The notes under the pieces were generated by a model. The model searched no databases, had not been told where the DNA came from, and saw nothing but the letters and a program-made list of their open reading frames with translations. From positions 362,635 to 426,634 of the forward strand of contig NZ_JAQSDA010000028.1 in assembly GCF_029945685.1 (NCBI RefSeq): DNA of 64,000 nt, written 5' to 3'. Below, piece by piece: positions 41,714 to 49,599 of this stretch. A program made the translations under genes and the position numbers. Position 1 is the stretch's first letter, and each line of letters begins with the position of its first letter. The stretch is from Polaromonas sp. (lineage in GTDB: Bacteria > Pseudomonadota > Gammaproteobacteria > Burkholderiales > Burkholderiaceae_C).

Positions 41714-41883
41714 GAAGGGGTACAAAACGAGGGGTCGAGATCCAGCAAAACTGTCCAGTGCTTGTCGGAGGCTGGGAGGACACCCAATCGTTGGGCCGCC
41801 TGCCGACCTGTGACTTTTCAGGCGGGCTTGAATGCACCTGCACATCTTATGATGACGGATGCTTGTAAAGGTTCTGTAACTGT

Positions 41884-42372
41884 ATGACCACGACTTCACC
41901 GCTGACACATTTCGACGCAACAGGGCAGGCGCACATGGTCGATGTGGCCGCCAAACCGGCCACCCACCGGGTGGCTTTGGCGCAAGGCCGCATCACCATG
42001 AACCCTGCCACCCTCGCCATCATCCTGGAGGGCACAGCCAAAAAAGGCGACGTGCTCGGCATTGCCCGGATTGCCGGCATCATGGCGGCCAAAAAAACCA
42101 GCGACCTGATTCCCCTGTGTCACCCGCTGGCGCTGACGCGCGTGGCGATGGATTTCAGCCCCGACGCAGACAGCGCCAGCATCGTTTGCCAGGCGACGGT
42201 GGAAACGGTCGGACCGACAGGCGTGGAGATGGAGGCCCTGACTGCGGTGCAAATAGCCTTGCTGACGATCTATGACATGTGCAAAGCCGCGGATCGCGGA
42301 ATGACGATGACGGACATCAAGCTGCTGGAAAAACATGGCGGAAAGTCGGGAAGTTTTGTCGCAACGCCCTAG
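41884..42372 (+). CDS. moaC: Cyclic pyranopterin monophosphate synthase accessory protein MoaC
   Basis: Converts the MoaA product into cyclic pyranopterin monophosphate in molybdenum cofactor synthesis. The 162-residue length is normal. Conserved motifs are TSDLIPLCHPLALT (catalytic/binding His near 79), GVEMEALTAVQIALLTIYDM (about 115-134) and DRGMTMTDIKLLEKHGGKSG near the C-terminus. The gene is alone, divergent from the M48 protease and convergent with the ligase genes. Confidence 0.96.
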   Translation: MTTTSPLTHFDATGQAHMVDVAAKPATHRVALAQGRITMNPATLAIILEGTAKKGDVLGIARIAGIMAAKKTSDLIPLCHPLALTRVAMDFSPDADSASIVCQATVETVGPTGVEMEALTAVQIALLTIYDMCKAADRGMTMTDIKLLEKHGGKSGSFVATP

Positions 42373-42384
42373 CTGCGTCACGGG

Positions 42385-43932
42385 TCAGTTTGCAGGCCAG
42401 CCATTCGGGCTGTTGGCAGGGCGCCATTTTGCGTGGTCGTCTGGAAAAGCTGCCCGGTAACGAACCAGGTGCAACAGGGCTTCATCGTCACGCCCCAGCA
42501 TGACAGCGCTTTCAATCACCTTTTCAATCACCCGCGGTTCTGGCGAGTAATGCAGCAAGGCAGTAGCGGTGTCGAAAGTCCATTGCGCGTTGTCGCGCCT
42601 GAGCGTGGTGGTCGTCAGCTCCGCAAATTGCACCTGGTTCCGGAAAAGCCAGGATCCGCGAACCTTGTCCAGCGTGTCGTCGCGGTAAGCCGCGTCGCGC
42701 GCCTGCGGCGCCAGGTACAGCTGGCTGACACGGTGGTAATCCCATGCGGCATAAGCCACCCCAGCCAACAACGCTGTCGCCACGACAAGCCGAGTGGTCG
42801 GCGCCACGCGCGCGTATCGACGGGAGCCAGCTGCCGGCTCTTTGGGCCCTGGCCACAGCATCCACACGCACAGCCCGAATGCCATCTGGAAGGGGCCATA
42901 CCACAGCGGATATTCCAGCATGCTGTGCAACATAATCACGACCAGCACACCCCAAGCCATTTGACGGGTCGGGTCCGTTTCGCGCCAGGGCCGGGCACGC
43001 CAGACGACCCAACCCGCACCGCCACAAACAACCAGCGCCAACGGAATGCCCAGCTCCACCGCCAGGTGCAGCGGCAGGTTGTGGGCATTGTCCAGAATGT
43101 CGCAGAACCGCTCGCCTGGATAGAGCACCATGTAATGCGCGTAGTCCAGCTCACCCCCGCCCCATCCGAACCAGGGCTTTTGCCCAATCAGATGCAACAC
43201 GTTGGACCAGAGGGTGAGGCGCCCGGCACAGACGGCGTCCCCCGCACGCAGACGGGCAACCATGCCATGGCCCAGCAGATCCAACCCGGCCAACCAAGGC
43301 AGCGCCAGCGCGGCCACCCCATAGGCCAGCACCGCCGTCAACAAGACGCGGCGCACCGGCGGTTGGCGCCATCCGGGCCAGAGCAAGCACAGCACGCACA
43401 ACAAAACCAGCTGCAACAACCCTGTCCGCGATGAGGATGCGGCATTCCCCACCGCCAGCAGGCCAGCAACCATCCACACCAGCCTCTCCCGGCGACGGGA
43501 AAAACCGTGCTTCACAACCAGCCATACCAGCGCGACCACCGCGATGTTGGTCAAACTCGCAAACTGGTTGCGTTGGCGCAAATTGGCAAAGGCCTCGCCC
43601 AACGGGGCCTGATTGACCCACGGAGCAAGCGCGGCCGCTGCACCGAAATATTGCAGCAAGCCGATAGCGCTGCTGACGGCACCGGGGAGCACCCAAGCCC
43701 ATACTGCGGGGTAGGCCCACCGCTGCGCAAAAGGTCCATTGCCCATTGCTTTGCGCGAGATGGCACGCAGCGACATCAACAGAATTAAACACGCAGTGGC
43801 AGTAGACGCGACCAGCCAAGGCACAGCAGCAGGTGACGGACCGGGCGCAAATGGATTCAGCCAAGGTACGATCAAAGTCAACCCAGCGATCAGCGCGAAA
43901 GCAGTCCCCTGCGACGCACTCAATCTCGTCAA
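42385..43932 (-). CDS. O-antigen ligase/PglL-type O-oligosaccharyltransferase (second of pair)
   Basis: Polytopic protein of 515 residues with about 12 helices and the Wzy_C family pattern: SSSRTGLLQLVLLCVLCLLW, the periplasmic loop GQKPWFGWGGGELDYAHYM with the later DNAHNLPLHLAVELGIPLAL (conserved H), and HSMLEYPLWYGPFQMAFGL. The C-terminal soluble part (about 390-515) resembles the Wzy_C_2 domain of PglL-type enzymes. It begins at a TTG overlapping the stop of its paralogue (TTGA). Next to a pilin, transfer of an oligosaccharide onto pilin is likely; an LPS ligase is the alternative. Confidence 0.82.
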   Translation of the reverse strand: MTRLSASQGTAFALIAGLTLIVPWLNPFAPGPSPAAVPWLVASTATACLILLMSLRAISRKAMGNGPFAQRWAYPAVWAWVLPGAVSSAIGLLQYFGAAAALAPWVNQAPLGEAFANLRQRNQFASLTNIAVVALVWLVVKHGFSRRRERLVWMVAGLLAVGNAASSSRTGLLQLVLLCVLCLLWPGWRQPPVRRVLLTAVLAYGVAALALPWLAGLDLLGHGMVARLRAGDAVCAGRLTLWSNVLHLIGQKPWFGWGGGELDYAHYMVLYPGERFCDILDNAHNLPLHLAVELGIPLALVVCGGAGWVVWRARPWRETDPTRQMAWGVLVVIMLHSMLEYPLWYGPFQMAFGLCVWMLWPGPKEPAAGSRRYARVAPTTRLVVATALLAGVAYAAWDYHRVSQLYLAPQARDAAYRDDTLDKVRGSWLFRNQVQFAELTTTTLRRDNAQWTFDTATALLHYSPEPRVIEKVIESAVMLGRDDEALLHLVRYRAAFPDDHAKWRPANSPNGWPAN

Positions 43933-45641
43933 GGTAGCGTCAACTCGCGCAGTTCAGGGTACCTGTCCCGCGCCAGATCGTTCCAGTTTGATTTGATCTC
44001 CCGATATCTTTTTTCCCCATGCATGGCTTTCATGACACGGAGTTGCCTGACCGCTTCCCCGGGGCTGCCATTCAAGGCGAGCGACAGTGCATACCTGTTT
44101 TGCGTTGCAGTCCATGGGTAACGCAGCGCAACGTTTTTGGCGAGTGCCAGTTCTTGGTCCGTCATGTTAGGTTTGGGTGTAATGCGGGCGCCATCCAGTA
44201 ATGCTGCCAGCTGCGTCAAGAGAACTACGTTGGGCCGCTCGTAGTCGGTTGGCGTTTTCCCGATGCGTAGGTCTTCAAATCGCACAATGCGGAAGTCCTC
44301 TTCAACCGCAACATATTCAGCCACTGACCACGCGGCAACAATACTTAGGCCCAGCAAAAGTGATGCCGCTGTCCACACGCCCATACGGATCACGGGTTTG
44401 GTCTCGATCAAACCGTCCAAGGCACCCGCGGCCAACATCACGGGCACCAGAAAGTAGGCATATGCAAACGGGAACTCAAACATCGAATGGATTCCAACGG
44501 GCAGGATCAGCGCCAGACAGTACCAGGGCAACAACCGCGCCGTGGACCGAACGCGCCGCCACAACCAGATGCCGACGGCCAAAGTCAACAGCGCGGTGAG
44601 CGGCACCCCGACACCCAGCGCCAGATCCAGCAAAATATTATGGCTGTAGGAGAAGGGTTCGCTCGTCGTATAGGCATGGACCACCGCATTGTGGGCGGCA
44701 GCAACCTGCCCCAGACCCCACCCGCTCCATGGTCGCTGCGTCACTGCGTCCAGCAGCTGCGGCCAGACCACCCAGCGCCCGCCCAACTGGGTGTTTACTT
44801 CTGCACCACCGCTTGATATTTGCAGAATGAAGATATAAATCGACGGCCAGCTCAAAAAGAGCGCGATGAACCCAAGGTCGACCAGCAGAACCAACCAGGG
44901 GGACAAGCCGAACTCGGCCGGTTTGCGCTTGACAAACCACCAGAGCGACAACAGCAGGAAGTTCAGGACGCCGGTACGAGACTCGGTTGCAGCCAGGGCA
45001 ACACATAAAGTCAGCAGAATCAGGGCGGAAGGCAGGGCTCTTACTTTTTTCGATTCATGCAGAAACAACAAACTCGCAAGGCCCATGATCAGCAAGGTCG
45101 CCAAATGGTTGGGCTGCCCCAGATTTCCACCAGGTCGGCGCAACTCCGGCATTCGGGATATCCAACCGGCGCCTTCCCATAGCTCAAAAATCTGGCAAAA
45201 AGCCAGAACCGCCGATGCGAACGCTCCAGCCAACAATGCAAATGCCAGCAGCGTTGCTGTGGATTCGCCCTGGCCACCAGTGATTGCGCCAGAACCCACC
45301 GCCCGCATGTCCACGGCATTTCTGCCAGCTGCAAACCCCATGCTCAGGCAAATGACGCACAGCGCCATGTAAAAGCCCATCATCCCGGCGTCACCCGCAA
45401 AAGTGATGACACCCAAAGCCAGTTGCATCGCAACGATGGCGCCCAAGGCAACAAAAGGGAGTATGGAGATCGGCAAAAAGGTATTCAGATCCTTCTTTTT
45501 AATGCGCTCCAACAGACCATGCCAGGCCAGCAGCAAAACGGCCAAGATGGACCACAACTCGTTGTGCCAGCTGACCCAAGGAAGAAAATGCAGGGGCTCA
45601 AGCCAGCTTGAGAAAAGAAAAAACAGTGCGATTTTTTGCAT
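43929..45641 (-). CDS. O-antigen ligase/PglL-type O-oligosaccharyltransferase (first of pair)
   Basis: Polytopic protein of 570 residues if started at ATG 45641 (MQKIALFFLFSSWLEPLHFL). Family segments are MPELRRPGGNLGQPNHLATL, ATESRTGVLNFLLLSLWWF, the loop RPWSGWGLGQVAAAHNAVVH with PFSYSHNILLDLALGVGVPL, and GIHSMFEFPFAYAYFLVPVM; a periplasmic C-terminal domain follows. Pilin glycosylation ligases of the PglL/TfpO type have this form and lie behind pilA, as here. The frame is open through the pilin terminator hairpin to 45704, so the true start is uncertain, and no Shine-Dalgarno is visible. Its local base composition is more AT-rich than the neighbours, which may mark exchange of the locus. 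Confidence 0.8.
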   Translation of the reverse strand: MQKIALFFLFSSWLEPLHFLPWVSWHNELWSILAVLLLAWHGLLERIKKKDLNTFLPISILPFVALGAIVAMQLALGVITFAGDAGMMGFYMALCVICLSMGFAAGRNAVDMRAVGSGAITGGQGESTATLLAFALLAGAFASAVLAFCQIFELWEGAGWISRMPELRRPGGNLGQPNHLATLLIMGLASLLFLHESKKVRALPSALILLTLCVALAATESRTGVLNFLLLSLWWFVKRKPAEFGLSPWLVLLVDLGFIALFLSWPSIYIFILQISSGGAEVNTQLGGRWVVWPQLLDAVTQRPWSGWGLGQVAAAHNAVVHAYTTSEPFSYSHNILLDLALGVGVPLTALLTLAVGIWLWRRVRSTARLLPWYCLALILPVGIHSMFEFPFAYAYFLVPVMLAAGALDGLIETKPVIRMGVWTAASLLLGLSIVAAWSVAEYVAVEEDFRIVRFEDLRIGKTPTDYERPNVVLLTQLAALLDGARITPKPNMTDQELALAKNVALRYPWTATQNRYALSLALNGSPGEAVRQLRVMKAMHGEKRYREIKSNWNDLARDRYPELRELTLP

Positions 45642-45646
45642 ACGTA

Positions 45647-45676
45647 AAAAAATACGCCCCTCGGGGCGTATTTTTA
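45647..45676 (-). terminator. Rho-independent terminator after the pilin gene
   Basis: AAAAATACGCCCC and GGGGCGTATTTTT form a long perfect stem with a two-base loop region (TC), followed on the minus strand by T residues. It lies 58-88 bp behind the pilin stop and immediately before the ligase start codon, and is A/T-flanked on both sides so it could act in either direction. Confidence 0.8.
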
Positions 45677-45734
45677 ACATTCGCACAACGTCAGCATACA
45701 TCACGTCACCTGGACACCGCTGACGAAAGGAATA

Positions 45735-46226
45735 TCAGTTGGCGGCCCAGGAACCGGCAACGGTGTAGGCTGTTGCGATAGCACTGCGGCATGAACCAGG
45801 AAGATACTTCCCAATTCCCGCGACGCTTGGGCCGCATTCCCAGCCGGTAATGTTACCGGTAGTACCACCGGACAGCACCGGAATCAGGTAAACAGAACCC
45901 GTAACTTGCGAGAGATTGGCGGTGTTAACCAGCACGTTGATCGCGCCAAAGTCGTCGGTCCGGATCGAGCTGACATATTTGCTGGTGGATGTCGAAGACT
46001 CGCAACCCCAGAGACCAGCGGTTGGCAAGGAAGCGGCATTGTTGGTCTGGCGCGTCTCGGTTACGCTGGTGCGGCAGGCCGATGCGGCCAAAATCACCTC
46101 GGACATCTTAGCCCGGACGGTGTAGTCCTGATAAGCCGGCAAAGCCACCGCAGCCAAAATACCGATGATCGCAACAACGATCATCAACTCGATCAGGGTA
46201 AAACCCTTTTGCATGGAACGCTTCAT
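45735..46226 (-). CDS. pilA: Type IV major pilin
   Basis: Prepilin of 163 residues. A short basic leader ends in KG, and cleavage before FTLIELMIVVAIIGILAAVA gives the N-methylphenylalanine helix with Glu5 and the continuing LPAYQDYTVRAKMSEVILAA. Four cysteines occur in the head (ACRTS, GCESS, ECGPS, SCRSA), which could form a D-region disulfide. The gene has its own sigma-54 promoter and a downstream terminator, and a good ribosome site (AAGGAG). Two PglL-like ligases follow, suggesting a glycosylated pilin; the head is rich in Ser and Thr. Confidence 0.95.
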   Translation of the reverse strand: MKRSMQKGFTLIELMIVVAIIGILAAVALPAYQDYTVRAKMSEVILAASACRTSVTETRQTNNAASLPTAGLWGCESSTSTSKYVSSIRTDDFGAINVLVNTANLSQVTGSVYLIPVLSGGTTGNITGWECGPSVAGIGKYLPGSCRSAIATAYTVAGSWAAN

Positions 46227-46260
46227 AAAAACTCCTTGGTTAAGAAACTAGCGAGATCAT

Positions 46261-46278
46261 TAAGCAGATGCCGTGCCA
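46261..46278 (-). promoter_or_regulatory. Sigma-54 (-24/-12) promoter of the pilin gene
   Basis: The minus strand reads TGGCACG-GCAT-CTGCTTA, differing from the TGGCACG-N4-TTGCW consensus by one base in the -12 element. Spacing is exact. It lies 35-52 bp before the pilin ATG, giving a short leader with an AAGGAG ribosome site. RpoN/PilSR control of pilA is the norm in this group. Confidence 0.8.
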
Positions 46279-46371
46279 AGCCGAAACAGGTCTAAATCAA
46301 CCGCTTTCAGCATCCTCTGGGAGCAAAAGTTACTCTTTTCGTCAGCCGTCAAGACGTTGCTGACAATTTTG

Positions 46372-48777
46372 TCACTTGATGCAAACTGACCGAACCTGCT
46401 TGAGGTCGGTCAGCCCCATCAGCACTTTCTCCATCCCGTCCATTTTCAGTGTGTGCATGCCGCTGTTGACGGCCGCTGCAAACAGCTCTGCCACGCGAGC
46501 GCGTTCCTGAATCAGTTTTTTAGCTGCATCGTCGGCAATCATCAATTCATGCAAGCCAATGCGGCCCTTGTAGCCGGTCTGGTTACATTTATCGCACCCT
46601 ACCGCTCGATACATGGTGAGCTGCCCATCCTTGGCGTACCGTTGCATCCAATCGTCCAGCAGCTTCTGCGCTTCGCCCCCCGGATCCGTCTTCCAGGCAT
46701 CCGTACTTCGCAGTTCCTCGGAGTACTCCTTGATGAAGTCCTTGATTTCCTGCGCGGCCGGCTGGTAGGGCTGCTTGCATTCGCATAGTTTCTTGGCAAG
46801 CCGTTGCGCGAGAATGCCGAGCAGGGCATCGGCAAAATTGAAAGGGTCCATGCCCATGTCCAGGAGCCGCGTGATGGACTCAGGGGCAGAATTGGTATGC
46901 AGCGTCGAAAACACCATGTGGCCTGTCAACGAGGCTTCCACACCCATCGAGACTGTTTCCTTGTCGCGCGACTCGCCGACCATGATGATGTCCGGATCGG
47001 CGCGCAGGAAAGCTCGCATCACCAGGGCAAAGTCGATGCCTGCCTTCTTGTTGATCTGGACCTGGCGTAAACCCTTTTGCGTGATCTCGACCGGGTCTTC
47101 GGCCGTCCAGATCTTGGTGTCTGGCGTGTTCAGGAATTTCAGGATGGAATGCAGCGTGGTCGTTTTGCCGGAACCAGTCGGGCCACACACATAAAAAAGG
47201 CCGTAGGGTTTGGAGACCGTTTTCTCAAGCCGCTCCCTGTTGTGATCCGTCAGCCCCAGCCTATCAAGCGGAATGGGCTCGCCCGCTGCCAGAATCCGCA
47301 TGACGACATCCTCGACCCCGCCCGCAGACGGGATGGTGGCCACGCGTAGCTCGATGTCGAGCGGCCCATATTTCTTGAACTTGATCTTTCCGTCCTGTGG
47401 TTTGCGCTTTTCGGAAATGTCGAGATCACACATGATTTTGAGCCGCGTGACCATGGCCTGGCGAAACTGGGCCGGCACCTCGATGTAGGGCAGCAAGCTT
47501 CCGTCGATGCGAAAACGGATGCCGGTCTTGGCCTTTCCCGGCATGGGCTCGATGTGGATGTCGGAAGCCTTCTGCTTGTAGGCATCAATGATGACCTTGT
47601 TGACGAACTTGACCAGTTCGTTGTCGGCGGCGGCCGATTCGAGCGCCGAGTCATCGTTAGCATCGTTTTCGAGCGGCGAATCCATGTCGGCCAGAAGCTG
47701 GTCAATGGAGCCGCCTTCGTTGCCCGCGCCAAAAAGCTGACTCAGGGTTTCGTCAAATTCGGTCTGGGTGGTCACGCAATAGGCGAACTTGCTGATTTTC
47801 GGGAATACCTGCGGGACCACCCGGGCGCCCCGCACCGCTTCGGGATCAACACACATGATGGTCAGCCCGTCGGGTGTGTCCTCCAGCGGCATCCATCGCT
47901 GCTGCTCGACAAAGTGTCGCTTGAGCAGGCCATGCAGCATTTCCGAACGTATGCGACCCGCGTTATAGGCTTCGTAGGGAACCCCAAAGAACTTGCTCAG
48001 CGAAGCGCCAATCTGCGCGGGACGAATGCGGTAATCAGCCATCAGCAGATGTTCGACCGACTGAATCTCGTCGCGCGCCTTCTGGATGCAGTGAAGCAAC
48101 TCGTCCTGGCTCAAAACCCCTTCAGCGACCAGGCCGTCGTACTTGGTCGCCCTGCGCCTTTGACCATCTTCGGCCTTCTGCATGCGCTGGCGAAGCGCAA
48201 TGCCCAGCGTCTGGCACAGCTGCTGCGCGCCGTCCTCTTCCAGCTTCCCAAAAGGCTGGTCGCTGCGATTGTTGATCACCTGCAGGACGCCATAAAGCGT
48301 GCTGCCATCCATGACCGGCGCAACCAGCATTTGTTTGGTGCGGTAGCCAGAACGTTTGTCCACTTCCTGAAGAAAGCTGAGGCTGGGGTGAATTTTCTTG
48401 AGCGCCTCGTCGTCATACACATCGGCGATGTTCACCATGGTCTTGGCCATCGCAACGTAGCCAGCTATGCTTTGCGCGCTGATGGGCAGCTTCAGGTCGC
48501 GGCTGGTGTTAAGCCCCGTCTTGACCTTGGAAATGATGGACGAGCGGTCTTCACTGACGGCGTAAAGCGTCAGGCGATCAGCATTGAAGAGCTTGCAGAT
48601 ATCCTGGCTGGCCTCCAGCATGATCTGATCAATGTTCTCGGTTTCATGAATGCGGTTGGTGACCAGTTGGAGCTGGCGAAAATAAAGTGCTTCAAAAGTA
48701 ACGCCCCGCTCCTGCGGTGGAAGCATCTGCGAGTCAAAAAACTCGTCCTCGTGGTCCCGCTGTACAACTGCATTCAT
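46372..48777 (-). CDS. GspE/PilB-family ATPase with N-terminal GAF domain
   Basis: Hexameric secretion/pilus motor ATPase of 801 residues, over 200 longer than ordinary PilB. Residues about 40-195 form a GAF domain (NIDQIMLEASQDICKLFNAD; VAPVMDGSTLYGVLQVINNR). An MshEN-type N-domain follows (about 225-335), then the ATPase: Walker A GPTGSGKTTT (about 530), Asp box, Walker B ADPDIIMVGESRD (about 595), His box GHMVFSTLHTNSA, and zinc cysteines CEC (about 663) with CDKC (about 728). GAF domains bind small molecules including cyclic nucleotides. It overlaps the phosphodiesterase gene by 4 bp and lies 145 bp upstream of the pilin, so a signal-controlled pilus or secretion motor is inferred. Confidence 0.9.
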   Translation of the reverse strand: MNAVVQRDHEDEFFDSQMLPPQERGVTFEALYFRQLQLVTNRIHETENIDQIMLEASQDICKLFNADRLTLYAVSEDRSSIISKVKTGLNTSRDLKLPISAQSIAGYVAMAKTMVNIADVYDDEALKKIHPSLSFLQEVDKRSGYRTKQMLVAPVMDGSTLYGVLQVINNRSDQPFGKLEEDGAQQLCQTLGIALRQRMQKAEDGQRRRATKYDGLVAEGVLSQDELLHCIQKARDEIQSVEHLLMADYRIRPAQIGASLSKFFGVPYEAYNAGRIRSEMLHGLLKRHFVEQQRWMPLEDTPDGLTIMCVDPEAVRGARVVPQVFPKISKFAYCVTTQTEFDETLSQLFGAGNEGGSIDQLLADMDSPLENDANDDSALESAAADNELVKFVNKVIIDAYKQKASDIHIEPMPGKAKTGIRFRIDGSLLPYIEVPAQFRQAMVTRLKIMCDLDISEKRKPQDGKIKFKKYGPLDIELRVATIPSAGGVEDVVMRILAAGEPIPLDRLGLTDHNRERLEKTVSKPYGLFYVCGPTGSGKTTTLHSILKFLNTPDTKIWTAEDPVEITQKGLRQVQINKKAGIDFALVMRAFLRADPDIIMVGESRDKETVSMGVEASLTGHMVFSTLHTNSAPESITRLLDMGMDPFNFADALLGILAQRLAKKLCECKQPYQPAAQEIKDFIKEYSEELRSTDAWKTDPGGEAQKLLDDWMQRYAKDGQLTMYRAVGCDKCNQTGYKGRIGLHELMIADDAAKKLIQERARVAELFAAAVNSGMHTLKMDGMEKVLMGLTDLKQVRSVCIK

Positions 48778-49565
48778 AACTCGAACTCCTGACCTGCGCG
48801 CAACCAGCGTATGTCGTGGGTAACGTTGGGACCAAACGGCGCCGTCTGGTCAAAGCGCTGGATCTCGGCCATGATCAAGTCGGTCTCTGCCGGCTTGGTA
48901 TGGGTAATGTAAATCGGATAGTTTCTGCCTTTTTCGATGCAGTCCAGCTCGCTGGCCAGCGCATGGGGCGACAGATGCAGGCTGCGCCGTGCCAGGTCGC
49001 GTTCGCGGTTGCTGAAAGCCGTCTCGATCACCAACATCGCGACGTTAAGCTGGTTGACGCGGGCCCACAAAGCGGGATTGCGCTCAGTGTCGCCGGTGAA
49101 CACCCAGCACCCGGAGCCAGTGGCCACCGCATAACCGACTGCTGGCACGGTATGAACAGCTGGCAGCACTTCGACATATTTTCCCGCCAGCAGCAGGGTC
49201 TGGCCCACGGCCAGAGGGTGAAAGCTGACAAAGGGTGCTTCCGGTGTGGGAATTCGCGAGAAATCAGGCCAGATGGTGTTGTTGAAAATATGGGCTTTCA
49301 GCGCGTCAATCGTGCCCTGCAGTGCATGAATCTGTATCGGGGTTGTGCGTTTGGCCGCAATCGCGTCCACCATCAGCGGCAGGGCCGCCACGTGATCCAG
49401 GTGGGAATGGGTCAGCAGTACGTGGTCAACGCCGCGCATCTCGTCCAGCGTGAGATCGCCAACGCCCGTCCCGGCGTCGACCAGAACGTCGTGATCCAGC
49501 AGGAACGACGTGGTGCGGCAGCCTTTGGCAATGGCTCCCGAGCAGCCCAGTACGCGTACTTTCAT
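48774..49565 (-). CDS. Metallo-beta-lactamase-fold phosphodiesterase, class II cAMP-type
   Basis: Protein of 263 residues with the metal motif HSHLDH in HVLLTHSHLDHVAALPLMVD, matching the HxHLDH core of class II 3',5'-cyclic-nucleotide phosphodiesterases, plus FTGDTERNPALW and the late THTKPAETD. An N-terminal MKVRVLGCSGAIAKGCRTTS starts the fold. It sits directly behind an adenylate cyclase gene (34 bp) and overlaps the GAF-ATPase, which strongly suggests removal of the cyclase product. The ATG at 49565 fits the fold; the frame extends upstream without family sequence. Confidence 0.8.
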   Translation of the reverse strand: MKVRVLGCSGAIAKGCRTTSFLLDHDVLVDAGTGVGDLTLDEMRGVDHVLLTHSHLDHVAALPLMVDAIAAKRTTPIQIHALQGTIDALKAHIFNNTIWPDFSRIPTPEAPFVSFHPLAVGQTLLLAGKYVEVLPAVHTVPAVGYAVATGSGCWVFTGDTERNPALWARVNQLNVAMLVIETAFSNRERDLARRSLHLSPHALASELDCIEKGRNYPIYITHTKPAETDLIMAEIQRFDQTAPFGPNVTHDIRWLRAGQEFEL

Positions 49566-49599
49566 GGTCTTATCTACCTTGAGGTTCCGGCAGGCTCTG

